Shown here: positions 8,378 through 16,529 of the stretch, piece after piece
Layout: each line of letters starts with the position of its first letter
Numbering within the stretch: position 1 is the first letter of the stretch
From: Prochlorococcus sp. MIT 1341
GTDB lineage: Bacteria; Cyanobacteriota; Cyanobacteriia; PCC-6307; Cyanobiaceae
Length of the DNA: 64,000 bases
Assembly (NCBI RefSeq): GCF_034092415.1
Contig: NZ_CP139304.1
Span: 434,001 to 498,000 of the forward strand
Reading direction: 5' to 3'
Position numbers and translations under genes: made by a program
Notes under the pieces: generated by a model
Database searches by the model: none
What the model was told of the DNA's origin: nothing
Seen by the model: the letters and a program-made list of their open reading frames with translations, nothing else

Positions 8378-8782
8378 ATGGGTGATATTGGTAAATATGT
8401 TTCTGTTTCCGTGAAGATCACTAGAACCCTTTTGAATGTGCTTTGCACAGTGATGTGCTTATTAGTCCTTTCTCCAGCTGCCTTTGCTGAGAATCAAGCC
8501 ATAGCAGGCCCTAATCAACCTTTTGCTCATAAAAACAATTTCGGCAAATCCACCACTTCTATAGGGTCAATGGGATATCACCAATTTCTCTTTATGGATA
8601 TTGGAGCAGTAGGAAGCAAAGCTCCACCCTTAAACGTCATCGAGGGGGAGATTACAGATCCAAACTTCAATGTGATGAGGAATCAGGCAACAAAAAAGAG
8701 CACAGCTATCGCCTGGGTAGTAGGTTGTCTAGTTATTGCGACGATAGTTCCACTTGCAACCTGGTGGTACTTCTCTAGGTAA
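8378..8782 (+). CDS. Secreted/membrane hypothetical protein with signal peptide
   Basis: A 134-residue ATG frame. A hydrophobic stretch near residues 18-35 ends in SPAAFA, followed by ENQ, a good signal peptidase site. A central soluble part follows (about residues 40-105), containing GSMGYHQFLFMDIGAVGSKAPPLNVIEGE, given here in two adjacent pieces: GSMGYHQFLFMD and IGAVGSKAPPLNVIEGE. A second helix (about 112-131) ends WWYFSR. The mature protein would therefore be anchored by its C-terminus in the thylakoid or plasma membrane. No domain recognised; no close operon partner. Confidence 0.65.
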   Translation: MGDIGKYVSVSVKITRTLLNVLCTVMCLLVLSPAAFAENQAIAGPNQPFAHKNNFGKSTTSIGSMGYHQFLFMDIGAVGSKAPPLNVIEGEITDPNFNVMRNQATKKSTAIAWVVGCLVIATIVPLATWWYFSR

Positions 8783-8940
8783 AAGTAACAACAACTAAAA
8801 TTATTAAACTAACTAACCCATGTCTTTTATTTTTACATCCTAGAATTAACATATTTCCCTAGGTTGCTTTTGACAATGTTTTTCCTTTGAAAAATGTTAT
8901 TATATCTGTACTGTAAACAATAAGCACAAATCATCGCATC

Positions 8941-9504
8941 ATGCCTTTTACGCGATTAACAAAAAGAATCTTCATTCAAATAATAACCTTTTCTGCAATA
9001 TTTTTATTAGTTCTTCCTTTTGCAGATCCGTTGTTAGCTGTGCTTCAAGAGGGTGAAGAAGTACCAAACTATGTACGCTCTAATATCACTGGTGGAGACT
9101 TTCACGGGCAAGATTTACATAAATCCTCTATAGCTGGTGCAGTTGCTAGGGACGCAGATTTCAGCGATGTAGACCTACAGGGCACAGTACTTACTTTGGC
9201 AGACCTAAAAGGATCAAATTTAAATGGAATAAATCTCACGGACACACTTGCCGATCGAGTTAATTTTCAAAAGACAGACCTAAGAAATGCAATTTTAACT
9301 AACATGATCGCATCTGGAAGTAGTTTTGCAGGTGCTCAAATAGAAGGAGCAGACTTTACTTTTGCAGTCCTCGATAGCGATGATCAAAAGAATCTATGCC
9401 TACAAGCAACCGGAACCAATCCTAAAACGGGTGTCGCCACAATCGACAGTCTTGAATGTGGAGATGTTGCTGGTGGATATAAACCAGCTTTGCCTACTGA
9501 ATAA
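8941..9504 (+). CDS. Thylakoid-lumen-type pentapeptide-repeat protein
   Basis: A 187-residue protein with an N-terminal signal (hydrophobic residues about 12-30, ending near LLAVLQ). A pentapeptide-repeat region from about 45 to 145 follows the A(D/N)LXX rhythm, for example GGDFHGQDLHKSS, ADLKGSNLNGINL and KTDLRNAIL. The C-terminus has two cysteines (LCLQATG and LECGD) that could form a disulfide. This layout matches lumenal pentapeptide proteins of cyanobacteria and chloroplasts (TL15/TL17 type), whose role is not established. A TTGACA-like element and a TATTAT box lie upstream around 8869-8905. Confidence 0.8.
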   Translation: MPFTRLTKRIFIQIITFSAIFLLVLPFADPLLAVLQEGEEVPNYVRSNITGGDFHGQDLHKSSIAGAVARDADFSDVDLQGTVLTLADLKGSNLNGINLTDTLADRVNFQKTDLRNAILTNMIASGSSFAGAQIEGADFTFAVLDSDDQKNLCLQATGTNPKTGVATIDSLECGDVAGGYKPALPTE

Positions 9505-9643
9505 TATTATTTAGGCTTAGTAGTACTTTGAGGTATTAAAATTATCTTACAATGTAGGTTTCATTTCTAATAGTAAAGATATATAAATATGATTATTTTT
9601 AGCTAGATAATATTGACATGTATACTTACTGAGTAATATACAA

Positions 9644-9823
9644 CTATAGAAATCCGTCGTTATTATTCCAAAAGTCTGGATTAAGTTTATTAGCTTGTGC
9701 TATTGCATTTACAAAGTCTAAAAGGGTTCCATAGCCAGCCTCAAGGGCTTGGTCTTTTCTTGTCATTTCCGTATTCCTCTTAAGGAATTCAAGCAATTCT
9801 ATACCAGTAAGAGAGCGTGACAT
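9644..9823 (-). CDS. Short AbrB-like (cyAbrB-related) protein
   Basis: A 59-residue protein using the ATG at 9823; an upstream TTG would add three residues. The LTG-ELLEFLK stretch and RKDQALEAGYG resemble the N-terminal part of cyanobacterial AbrB-like regulators (LTG-LL--VK, then A--CGY). The usual continuation with a KDG-RLNF segment and a DNA-binding basic C-terminus is absent. Instead the protein ends in an acidic WNNNDGFL tail. It could be a truncated relative or a small partner of full-length cyAbrB. Similarity is by eye only. Confidence 0.55.
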   Translation of the reverse strand: MSRSLTGIELLEFLKRNTEMTRKDQALEAGYGTLLDFVNAIAQANKLNPDFWNNNDGFL

Positions 9824-9913
9824 GAGGACCAACTTAGTGAACTACAGAAGCTTTTAGACAACGGAGGTCTTGCAAGTAAGGCAAGAGGAATTAAGACTTT
9901 ACCTCTTGACATC

Positions 9914-10027
9914 ATGAGCACAACCATCGCCTTCGTAATTCTCACTGTTATAGTAGCCATTTTTTGTACCCATATAAAGGGTCAAGACGACAAAAGGGAC
10001 GCAAGAATATATCAAAATAGAGGTTAG
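9914..10027 (+). CDS. Possible 37-residue membrane peptide
   Basis: An ATG frame encoding a hydrophobic helix (residues about 3-19, IAFVILTVIVAIF) and a basic hydrophilic tail (GQDDKRDARIYQNRG). The topology is clean for an N-out/C-in single-pass peptide. I see no recognised photosystem or cytochrome subunit signature. After it, 10028-10297 has no further gene that I can support. Confidence 0.4.
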   Translation: MSTTIAFVILTVIVAIFCTHIKGQDDKRDARIYQNRG

Positions 10028-10297
10028 TGTCATTATTGACTTGTTGATTTTAAATTCACTTCAATATAGCCCTCTATAGGAGGAAAATCAATTTCTTAAT
10101 GTTATCTCCCTCAATAAACTTCCTAATTCACAACTTAATTAAAATATACGACTGTTCAGGGCTCCCTAGAATTAAATATTAACAGTCCAAATCATTTCCA
10201 ATGTGAAAAACCTAATCCTCTTCTAGACAAAGACAAAAATATTAATGCATAATTAAGGATGAAAAGCCACACAAAGTACACTAGAATTTAATTATTG

Positions 10298-10693
10298 ATG
10301 AAAACTTTGATGAGCTCTAGAAACTATTTAAGTCTGGTCTACTTATTACTTGCTTGTCTTGGCGCATTTTTCACAATGCAAGCAAATATAGATTTCATAA
10401 GTGAACATGGACCAGGTTTTGATGTTTTACTTTTTTTTAGGATGGCAAACGAAAATGCTGCCTCTAGATCTCTAACAAGTGACCTACTTATAGGTGCATC
10501 TGCAATAACAATTTGGATATTAAATGAAAGCAAAAGGCTTCAGATGAGGAATCTATGGATCGTCTTTTTAACTATGTTTACAATAGCATTTGCATTCGCA
10601 GCTCCATTATTTCTCTTCCTTAGAGAACGACGGCTTTTAGAGATGGAGTCACTAAGACAAGGAAGCGTTACAGATCAGAGTGAAAATCAATAA
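10298..10693 (+). CDS. DUF2834 membrane protein
   Basis: About 131 residues; the ATG is preferred over a TTG one codon upstream. Three hydrophobic segments lie at about residues 10-28, 66-82 and 90-112. The layout NYLSLVYLLLACLGAFF, a short DV-L-FF loop, a SLTSDLL element and a basic R(E)RR turn matches the DUF2834 family found across cyanobacteria. Function unknown. The gene ends 27 bp from the convergent MFS gene. Confidence 0.75.
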   Translation: MKTLMSSRNYLSLVYLLLACLGAFFTMQANIDFISEHGPGFDVLLFFRMANENAASRSLTSDLLIGASAITIWILNESKRLQMRNLWIVFLTMFTIAFAFAAPLFLFLRERRLLEMESLRQGSVTDQSENQ

Positions 10694-10719
10694 GATCATT
10701 ATGTCTTGTTTATTTAAAG

Positions 10720-11970
10720 TCAATTAGCACTTCTCAATGGTCTTACTAAACGAAGGATAGGGATCAAAAGTATGCATAATGCTGCCATTAAAAGCCATAA
10801 ATCATAGGCATGTGAGTTAGTGTCAAGGAACCAACCAGTAATCAAAGGAGCAATCAATGCTGTAAAGGCAAAGCATTGCGAGAATAGTGCCAATGCTAGG
10901 CCTCTTTTATTAAAAGGTGTTATGTCAATAACTGCCTGGGTTGCGGTAGGTAGAAATGCTGCCAATCCAATAGAAAAAAATATTTGAGCCCCAAAGATTA
11001 TTAATACACCATTTTTTATGGTCGCCGAATAGGCAAGAAGGTAGCAGCCCGAACCTAAATTGAGAAGGCTAAGTAGTAATCCAAATCTTATTGTTCTATC
11101 TGCAAGCCATCTGCCTACTGGCCACTGCAAAAAAACTAATAGGCAAAGTTGCATTGTAATAATTGATCCACTTGTAGCTTCAGAGAGAGGAGGCCTTTCA
11201 AGACCACCTCGAACCATATCAAGAGGTAAAGCACTCTGGAGCATGGCAAAGATTCCAGTAGCGATAAGACTAACTATTAAAATGGGAATAAGCTCAATAA
11301 AAAAGGGATATTTTACCATATTATTTGTTAACTTTGAGACTGATATCGCAGAGTCATTATTTTGGTCATAAGGCTTTAATAATGAACTTTTCCTCAATAA
11401 ATTTAATAAGATAATCATGCAAAAAGTATCAAACAAGTAGACGAGACGGATATAACCTACTGCTGCAGTAATGGTTCCAAACAAAGCTCCTAGACTCATT
11501 CCTAAAGCATCTGAACTTCTTACTAGGGCATAGCCACGCCTAGAAGGAAACTCCCCACATCCAAATGGGACTGCTAACTCAGCAGCTGGCCAATAAATAC
11601 CTGCAGAAGCACCTATCAAGACTTGCCCAAATAAGTATGTATTAAAGCTATTGGCTCTAAAAAGCGATAAATCAGCAAATATTGTCAGAAAACAAGCCGT
11701 ACTTACTAACAAGGAGCATGAAACTCTACGATCAAGGAGAAAACCACTTAGCAACCTTGTAAATGTTCCAATTAACGCCGCAATGGCAATACCAATTCCT
11801 ACTTGGGTAGCATTAAAACCAATCTTATTAAAAGCCATTGGAGTTAAATAAATAACTCCACCAGCCCCTAAAGAGGCCAAAAAACGGATTCTGGTCACCA
11901 ACTGAAGAGTTACTGGAAACTGGCCCCACCATCTCCCTGGATTCAGCTTTGACACTAAGGAAATCAACAA
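10720..11970 (-). CDS. MFS family transporter
   Basis: A 416-residue protein with about twelve hydrophobic segments. Major facilitator signatures include a GFLLDRR loop between helices 2 and 3 (near residues 75-82), an RGYALVRSSDALGMSLG stretch in the first half and a GRWLADRT repeat in the second half. It probably exports or imports a small molecule; the substrate cannot be told. The start is uncertain: TTG at 11970 gives the listed length and a GTG at 11955 is an alternative. Both overlap the start of the divergent hydrolase gene. Confidence 0.82.
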   Translation of the reverse strand: MLISLVSKLNPGRWWGQFPVTLQLVTRIRFLASLGAGGVIYLTPMAFNKIGFNATQVGIGIAIAALIGTFTRLLSGFLLDRRVSCSLLVSTACFLTIFADLSLFRANSFNTYLFGQVLIGASAGIYWPAAELAVPFGCGEFPSRRGYALVRSSDALGMSLGALFGTITAAVGYIRLVYLFDTFCMIILLNLLRKSSLLKPYDQNNDSAISVSKLTNNMVKYPFFIELIPILIVSLIATGIFAMLQSALPLDMVRGGLERPPLSEATSGSIITMQLCLLVFLQWPVGRWLADRTIRFGLLLSLLNLGSGCYLLAYSATIKNGVLIIFGAQIFFSIGLAAFLPTATQAVIDITPFNKRGLALALFSQCFAFTALIAPLITGWFLDTNSHAYDLWLLMAALCILLIPILRLVRPLRSAN

Positions 11971-13544
11971 AAAGAATCGCGCTATTACTATTTAGCAGTC
12001 TGCTGCTCTCTTGGGCACCCATTTCAAAGTTAGAGGCGGCTGATCAACTGGAAGTCGTCATCGATGGAACAGTTATCCCAGTTTCAATTAAAGAATTAAC
12101 AGAATGGGGACGTCTAAAAAAAAACAATTCTGAATTAGCCAATTGGCTAAATTTGCTAGAGCCAGAAAACCGTGAAGGCCTTATAAAAATCCTCAAAGCG
12201 CCCTTGTTAAAGGAACTCAGCATGGGAAGACAAATGCTGAGAAGTTGGGCGGGGCAGCAACTTTTAGACGAAGTAAGTGACTTATTATTGGTTGATATGG
12301 ACAGCAGTGGTAGCAAATTATTCGAAACTCTAGAAAGATTGCTCGAAAGACAAACAGAAGTAAGCACCCTAGATCTTCTAGAAGCTTTACCAGCAGTAAA
12401 TATCCGTTTGGATTTAGATGCTCTATTTCAAATAGCAAATAGATGGAGACTTCAATTAAAAAGTCAACAAAGGCTTTCTGCTGCTCTTAGCAGACTCCCC
12501 TCTTCGCAATTTTTAGAAAAGAATCAGGCTATCGGTAATTCTTCTAAGAGCCTAAAACAAGAATTGATCTCTTTAGAAGTTAAGCATCGCTCTAATCCTT
12601 TAGTCTTGGAAGTCTGGAATTCCTCTAATAGCAATCAAGAGAGAGAAAGTTGGGTTCTTCTAATGCCAGGACTGGGCGGTAGCCAAAATCATTTTAGATG
12701 GCTGGCTAGATATCTAAATCAAAAAGGATGGTCTGTCGTCGTTCTTGAACACCCTGGTAGTGACAGTAAAGCTGTGAAAGCGTTACTTGAGGGCAGGGAG
12801 GCTGCGCCTGGAGCTGAGGTTATTCCAGAAAGGATGGAGGATCTAAAGGCAGTCCTATTAGCTAAAAAAACAGGTGCGTTGAAAATACGGAAAGAAAAGT
12901 TGGTGCTCATGGGGCATTCTCTTGGTGCACTAACAGCTTTCATAGCTGGAGGTGCAACTCCTATTCCTGGATTAGAAAGACGATGCAAAAAAGCACTTGA
13001 AGATTTATCTCTAACCAATCTCTCACAACTCTTGCAATGCCAATTAAATGATGTGGATATAAATAATAGAGAAAAGATCTCAGATCTTAAAGCAATCGTT
13101 GCTCTAAACAGCTTTGGCAGCTTGCTATGGCCTAAAAATGGTGATGCATCAATAAATGTTCCTGTCCTAATTGCTGGAGGGACACTAGATCTGATAACCC
13201 CACCACTAAGTGAACAACTAGGGTTATTACTTGCAACCCCTATAAATAAAAATAGTCGAGTCGTTATAATAGAAGGTGCTAGCCATTTTTCTCCAATAAG
13301 AGTTGAAAAAAATACACTCAAATCAGATTCTGAAGATCTTTTTAGATTTGGGGAAGATCTAGTTGGAATAAAACCTCTACAAGTTCAACGTCTATTAGCT
13401 CAAGAAATTGCTAATTTTATTGAGTTTTTAGAAAATAAAAAACCAACAAAATCAGAAGATTCTTTTCACAAAAAAATGGGTGATATTCGAATGCATCGTC
13501 TAAGCCAATCGGCTGTTCGGAACCTACTAAGTATCAGTAATTAA
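11949..13544 (+). CDS. DUF1400 alpha/beta hydrolase, secreted
   Basis: A 531-residue protein from a TTG start with a signal peptide (residues 9-31, ending KLEAAD). Residues about 32-170 form the cyanobacterial DUF1400 domain. An alpha/beta hydrolase fold begins near 235 with oxyanion region MPGLGG, nucleophile GHSLG (S324), a likely acid in GGTLDLITPP and a catalytic His in EGASHFSP. It is probably a periplasmic or lumenal esterase or lipase; the substrate is unknown. No alternative ATG keeps the signal peptide. It is divergent from, and overlaps at the 5' end, the MFS gene. Its 3' end overlaps the convergent permease by 11 bp. Confidence 0.82.
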   Translation: MTLRKSTKRIALLLFSSLLLSWAPISKLEAADQLEVVIDGTVIPVSIKELTEWGRLKKNNSELANWLNLLEPENREGLIKILKAPLLKELSMGRQMLRSWAGQQLLDEVSDLLLVDMDSSGSKLFETLERLLERQTEVSTLDLLEALPAVNIRLDLDALFQIANRWRLQLKSQQRLSAALSRLPSSQFLEKNQAIGNSSKSLKQELISLEVKHRSNPLVLEVWNSSNSNQERESWVLLMPGLGGSQNHFRWLARYLNQKGWSVVVLEHPGSDSKAVKALLEGREAAPGAEVIPERMEDLKAVLLAKKTGALKIRKEKLVLMGHSLGALTAFIAGGATPIPGLERRCKKALEDLSLTNLSQLLQCQLNDVDINNREKISDLKAIVALNSFGSLLWPKNGDASINVPVLIAGGTLDLITPPLSEQLGLLLATPINKNSRVVIIEGASHFSPIRVEKNTLKSDSEDLFRFGEDLVGIKPLQVQRLLAQEIANFIEFLENKKPTKSEDSFHKKMGDIRMHRLSQSAVRNLLSISN

Positions 13545-14559
13545 TTCGTGGGTCTATAGCTGCAACCAACAAATCAACTACAACACTTACAAAGACAACT
13601 AGGGCTGCGACAACAACAACTATTCCCTGTACAACGGGATAGTCTCTCTGAGATATTGCTTCCTGAAGTCTCAATGCTATACCAGGCCAAGAGAAAGTTA
13701 GCTCTATAAGTAATGCACCACCTATTAATGAAGCAATGGTAATTCCCATAATCGTAAGAACTGGGAGCAAAGCATTTGGAAGTGCGTGTCTAACAATTAC
13801 CCGTCTCTCTCTAAGTCCTCTACTTCTAGCAGCTTCTACATAATCAGAGTTCAAAGATCTAGAAAGATTCAGCCTCAATGCTCGGCTAAAAATGCCGCTA
13901 AGTAATACCCCAAGAGTTCCGGCAGGTAACAACAAATGCCTTAATGCACCTTGAAGAGCGATAGGGTCACCTGCACGAATACTGTCTAAAACAAGAAATC
14001 CTGTCCCTTCAGGCATCAACAATGATGGAGGGAAGCGACCTCCCACAGGCAGCCAGCCCAAAATTACCGCAAAGAGAAGTTGGACCATCATCGCCGCCCA
14101 AAATGGAGGCAAAGCATACGTTCCTATCCCATAAAAGCGACCCATAAGATCTATCTTTTGATCAGGTTTAGCTACAGCGCTAAAGCCAACTGAAAAACCC
14201 AAAAAGATTGCAAAAAGCAAGGCAAAAAAGGCAAGCTCAATGCTTGCAGGTAAAGAAGAGTAAATAATCTTTGATACAGGTTCTTGGTTGATCAATGCTT
14301 GGCCCAAATCACCATGTAATAAACCTCTTAGAAAGTGAACGTATTGATGCCAAAGAGATTGGTCTAAACCAAGTTGGGCCCTAAGAGCGTCACGAGCAGA
14401 AGCTGTGGCACGAATACCAAGAACTGCATCTACAGGATCTCCTGGGGCAACCCTTAAAAGTAAAAAGACTATTGATGAAACCAACCAAAGCATCACAGGT
14501 GCAAGAGCCAACCTTGATAAGCAATAACGAAGAAGTGATCTGTCTTTAGTCATAATCAA
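13534..14559 (-). CDS. ABC transporter permease, DppB/OppB family
   Basis: A 341-residue inner-membrane permease with about six helices. The LLLRVAPGDPVDA signature follows the first helix, as in DppB. The cytoplasmic coupling loop EAARSRGLRERRVIVRHALPNA lies near residues 240-262 in its EAA form; its key residues are E, A, A, R, G and the terminal HALPNA. It should pair with the lipoprotein encoded just upstream, which it overlaps by four bases. No DppC partner or ATPase is present in this stretch, so the transporter is incomplete here. Confidence 0.87.
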   Translation of the reverse strand: MIMTKDRSLLRYCLSRLALAPVMLWLVSSIVFLLLRVAPGDPVDAVLGIRATASARDALRAQLGLDQSLWHQYVHFLRGLLHGDLGQALINQEPVSKIIYSSLPASIELAFFALLFAIFLGFSVGFSAVAKPDQKIDLMGRFYGIGTYALPPFWAAMMVQLLFAVILGWLPVGGRFPPSLLMPEGTGFLVLDSIRAGDPIALQGALRHLLLPAGTLGVLLSGIFSRALRLNLSRSLNSDYVEAARSRGLRERRVIVRHALPNALLPVLTIMGITIASLIGGALLIELTFSWPGIALRLQEAISQRDYPVVQGIVVVVAALVVFVSVVVDLLVAAIDPRINY

Positions 14560-16160
14560 TGTTCCCTAAGTCGCTCAAGCAAAAGTTGTCCACTTCCATC
14601 AAATTCAGGGACAGCTAAACGACTCTGTGCCCATGCTTTTGGGGTGACTAGCCAAACCGGCAAATAAGCACCACCCTTTGCTGCCATTCTTTCGACAGAG
14701 TTCAAAAGCTCTTTACGTTGATCTCCAACTGTTTTATCACTAAGTTGCAAACTTTCCTCTAATCCGAAAGAAGACCAAAAGCTTCCACTAATAGCGGCTT
14801 CTCCCTCCTCACAGTATGAGTCTCTGAACTTGCTACAACTTAACAAAGGCGTTAAATACGCCTCAATGCCTGGATAAGAGCCTCGCCAGTCAAGCATTAC
14901 AGCATCAAAAGCCCCTTGGCCAAGTTGCTTGTAAACAGTAATAGATTCAACACCCTGCAATGTAAGTTTGAGACAGTCAGAAAGGTCTCTATCAATTTGC
15001 TCCTTCCATGTCAAGGCAAGAAGCTTGTCGGCAGGAACATTTGAGCGAAAAGTAAAAGGAATAGTTAGCTTTTTATCATCACAATAACCAACACTCTTAA
15101 ATAGCGAATATGCTTTTACTGGATTATAACTTGGCCAAGGACTATCTTCAATAGACTTTAAAGTTGGAGGAAGCAAAGACCTTAAAGGCTTCCTTAAACC
15201 ATAACTAACCCTATCTACTATAAGTTTCCTATCTAAGCTATAGGAAAGGGCAGTCCTAATGATTGGATTACTTAAAGGCTCAATGTTACTTCTAAAAGTA
15301 ATGTACCCAATTTCAAGAGCTCTACCCAAACCTTCTCGTAAGTTTCCATTTAATGACATCTTGTGTAATGCCAGATGCTGATCCTCATCTAAAGCATTTG
15401 ATAAAAGTACATCTATCTCTCCACTCTTCATCGCACCAAAAAGAGCAGTTGAATTGCTGAGTTTAATAAAATCAATGCCCTTATTTTGAGCAGGTTTACC
15501 CCAATACAAGTGAAAAGGATCCAACCTTTGCTGTTGCCTATTAAATCTAGTTAATTTATACGGGCCAGTTCCTATGAAGCGATCATTAAGGAATTTATTT
15601 TGATGGTCAGAATAAGCAGTCGGAGAAACAGGAGTAAGGTTTATTGATGTAAGCAATCCCTCAATTGAACTTGAAGCTCTTGTAAGCCTTAAACGTATTA
15701 AGTAAGGTGAAGGAGTTTCAATTGAAGATATTCTTCCTCCTATCAGGTAATTCAACCTGCCAATACGCATAAACCTCCTAAAGGTAAATGCCATTGCATA
15801 AGAATTAAAAGGTGTGCCGTCGTGAAAATAAATATCCTTACGAAGTGGAATCGTAATTGTCTTGCCTAAATCACTAAAAATTGGTAATTCCGATGCCAAG
15901 CGCGGGATTAAAGAACCATTTTGATCAAATTTATAAAGCGTGTCACCCAAGCCACTTAGAAGCTGAAGTACATCAAAAGTACTTGCCTGTGCTGGGTCTA
16001 AAGATGTTATTTTACCTGCACTAGCTACAACAATACGTGAGTTAACCTTGTCAGGTTTGCATGAAGAAAATAAAAATAAATTTATGAGTAATAAAAAATA
16101 AGCTATAAAAGAACTCAAAAATGTGTTTGAACTGAAACAAGTGAATTTCTTACTAGTCAA
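14556..16160 (-). CDS. ABC transporter family 5 substrate-binding lipoprotein
   Basis: A 534-residue SBP_bac_5 protein (peptide/nickel/opine class). The N-terminus is a lipoprotein signal with a lipobox ending at Cys34 (LFSSC). SLDPAQASTFDVLQLL near 53-68 and FHDGTPFNSYAMAFTFRR near 112-129 are standard for the family. The ligand could be a short peptide or another small molecule. Translationally coupled to the permease downstream. Gene 16175-16483 lies 14 bp upstream on the same strand. Confidence 0.88.
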   Translation of the reverse strand: MTSKKFTCFSSNTFLSSFIAYFLLLINLFLFSSCKPDKVNSRIVVASAGKITSLDPAQASTFDVLQLLSGLGDTLYKFDQNGSLIPRLASELPIFSDLGKTITIPLRKDIYFHDGTPFNSYAMAFTFRRFMRIGRLNYLIGGRISSIETPSPYLIRLRLTRASSSIEGLLTSINLTPVSPTAYSDHQNKFLNDRFIGTGPYKLTRFNRQQQRLDPFHLYWGKPAQNKGIDFIKLSNSTALFGAMKSGEIDVLLSNALDEDQHLALHKMSLNGNLREGLGRALEIGYITFRSNIEPLSNPIIRTALSYSLDRKLIVDRVSYGLRKPLRSLLPPTLKSIEDSPWPSYNPVKAYSLFKSVGYCDDKKLTIPFTFRSNVPADKLLALTWKEQIDRDLSDCLKLTLQGVESITVYKQLGQGAFDAVMLDWRGSYPGIEAYLTPLLSCSKFRDSYCEEGEAAISGSFWSSFGLEESLQLSDKTVGDQRKELLNSVERMAAKGGAYLPVWLVTPKAWAQSRLAVPEFDGSGQLLLERLREH

Positions 16161-16174
16161 AGAAACAAATAGAC

Positions 16175-16483
16175 TTAATTAATGGATAGCTTAGAGAAAG
16201 TTCTTGAAGTTGATATATGCTTCATTGACACTTCAAAGACAGGAGAACCTTTAGGTAGTAATGGCCATCTCCTTAGCCAACATCGGTTGTGATGATCATC
16301 TACACCAATCACTTGAAACAAGTCGTCACTAGTTGTGAGTTGCACACAGTCGCCCTGATGGAGATCCATAACAGGTTGTATTCCGAGTAAGGAGAATTGT
16401 TGTACTTTTGGCATCATAAAAACGTTCTCTTTGAACGCCGGCCAGGAGAAGTCAGCATCTGCAAACTTATCTCCATTACACAT
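16175..16483 (-). CDS. Conserved small hypothetical protein
   Basis: A 102-residue soluble protein. The central part (HQGDCVQLTTSDDLFQVIGVDD) reads as a small beta-rich domain and is followed by HNRCWLRRWPL and a GSPVFEVS strand. The ATG at 16483 has AAAAGAG at a suitable distance. An internal Met pair about 22 codons in (MMPKVQQF) is an alternative start giving about 80 residues. It lies 46 bp after hom and 14 bp before the lipoprotein gene, so it is likely cotranscribed. No known domain. Confidence 0.6.
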   Translation of the reverse strand: MCNGDKFADADFSWPAFKENVFMMPKVQQFSLLGIQPVMDLHQGDCVQLTTSDDLFQVIGVDDHHNRCWLRRWPLLPKGSPVFEVSMKHISTSRTFSKLSIN

Positions 16484-16529
16484 ATAGCAACTCTTTTAAA
16501 GAAAAGACCAGAAAAACTTGTCTTAACCT

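Noticed and set aside
12719-13321. A 200-codon minus-strand frame inside the DUF1400 hydrolase gene
   Set aside because: It is antisense to a gene with a signal peptide and full catalytic motifs; the frame has no domain logic and is Ser-rich, as expected of a shadow.
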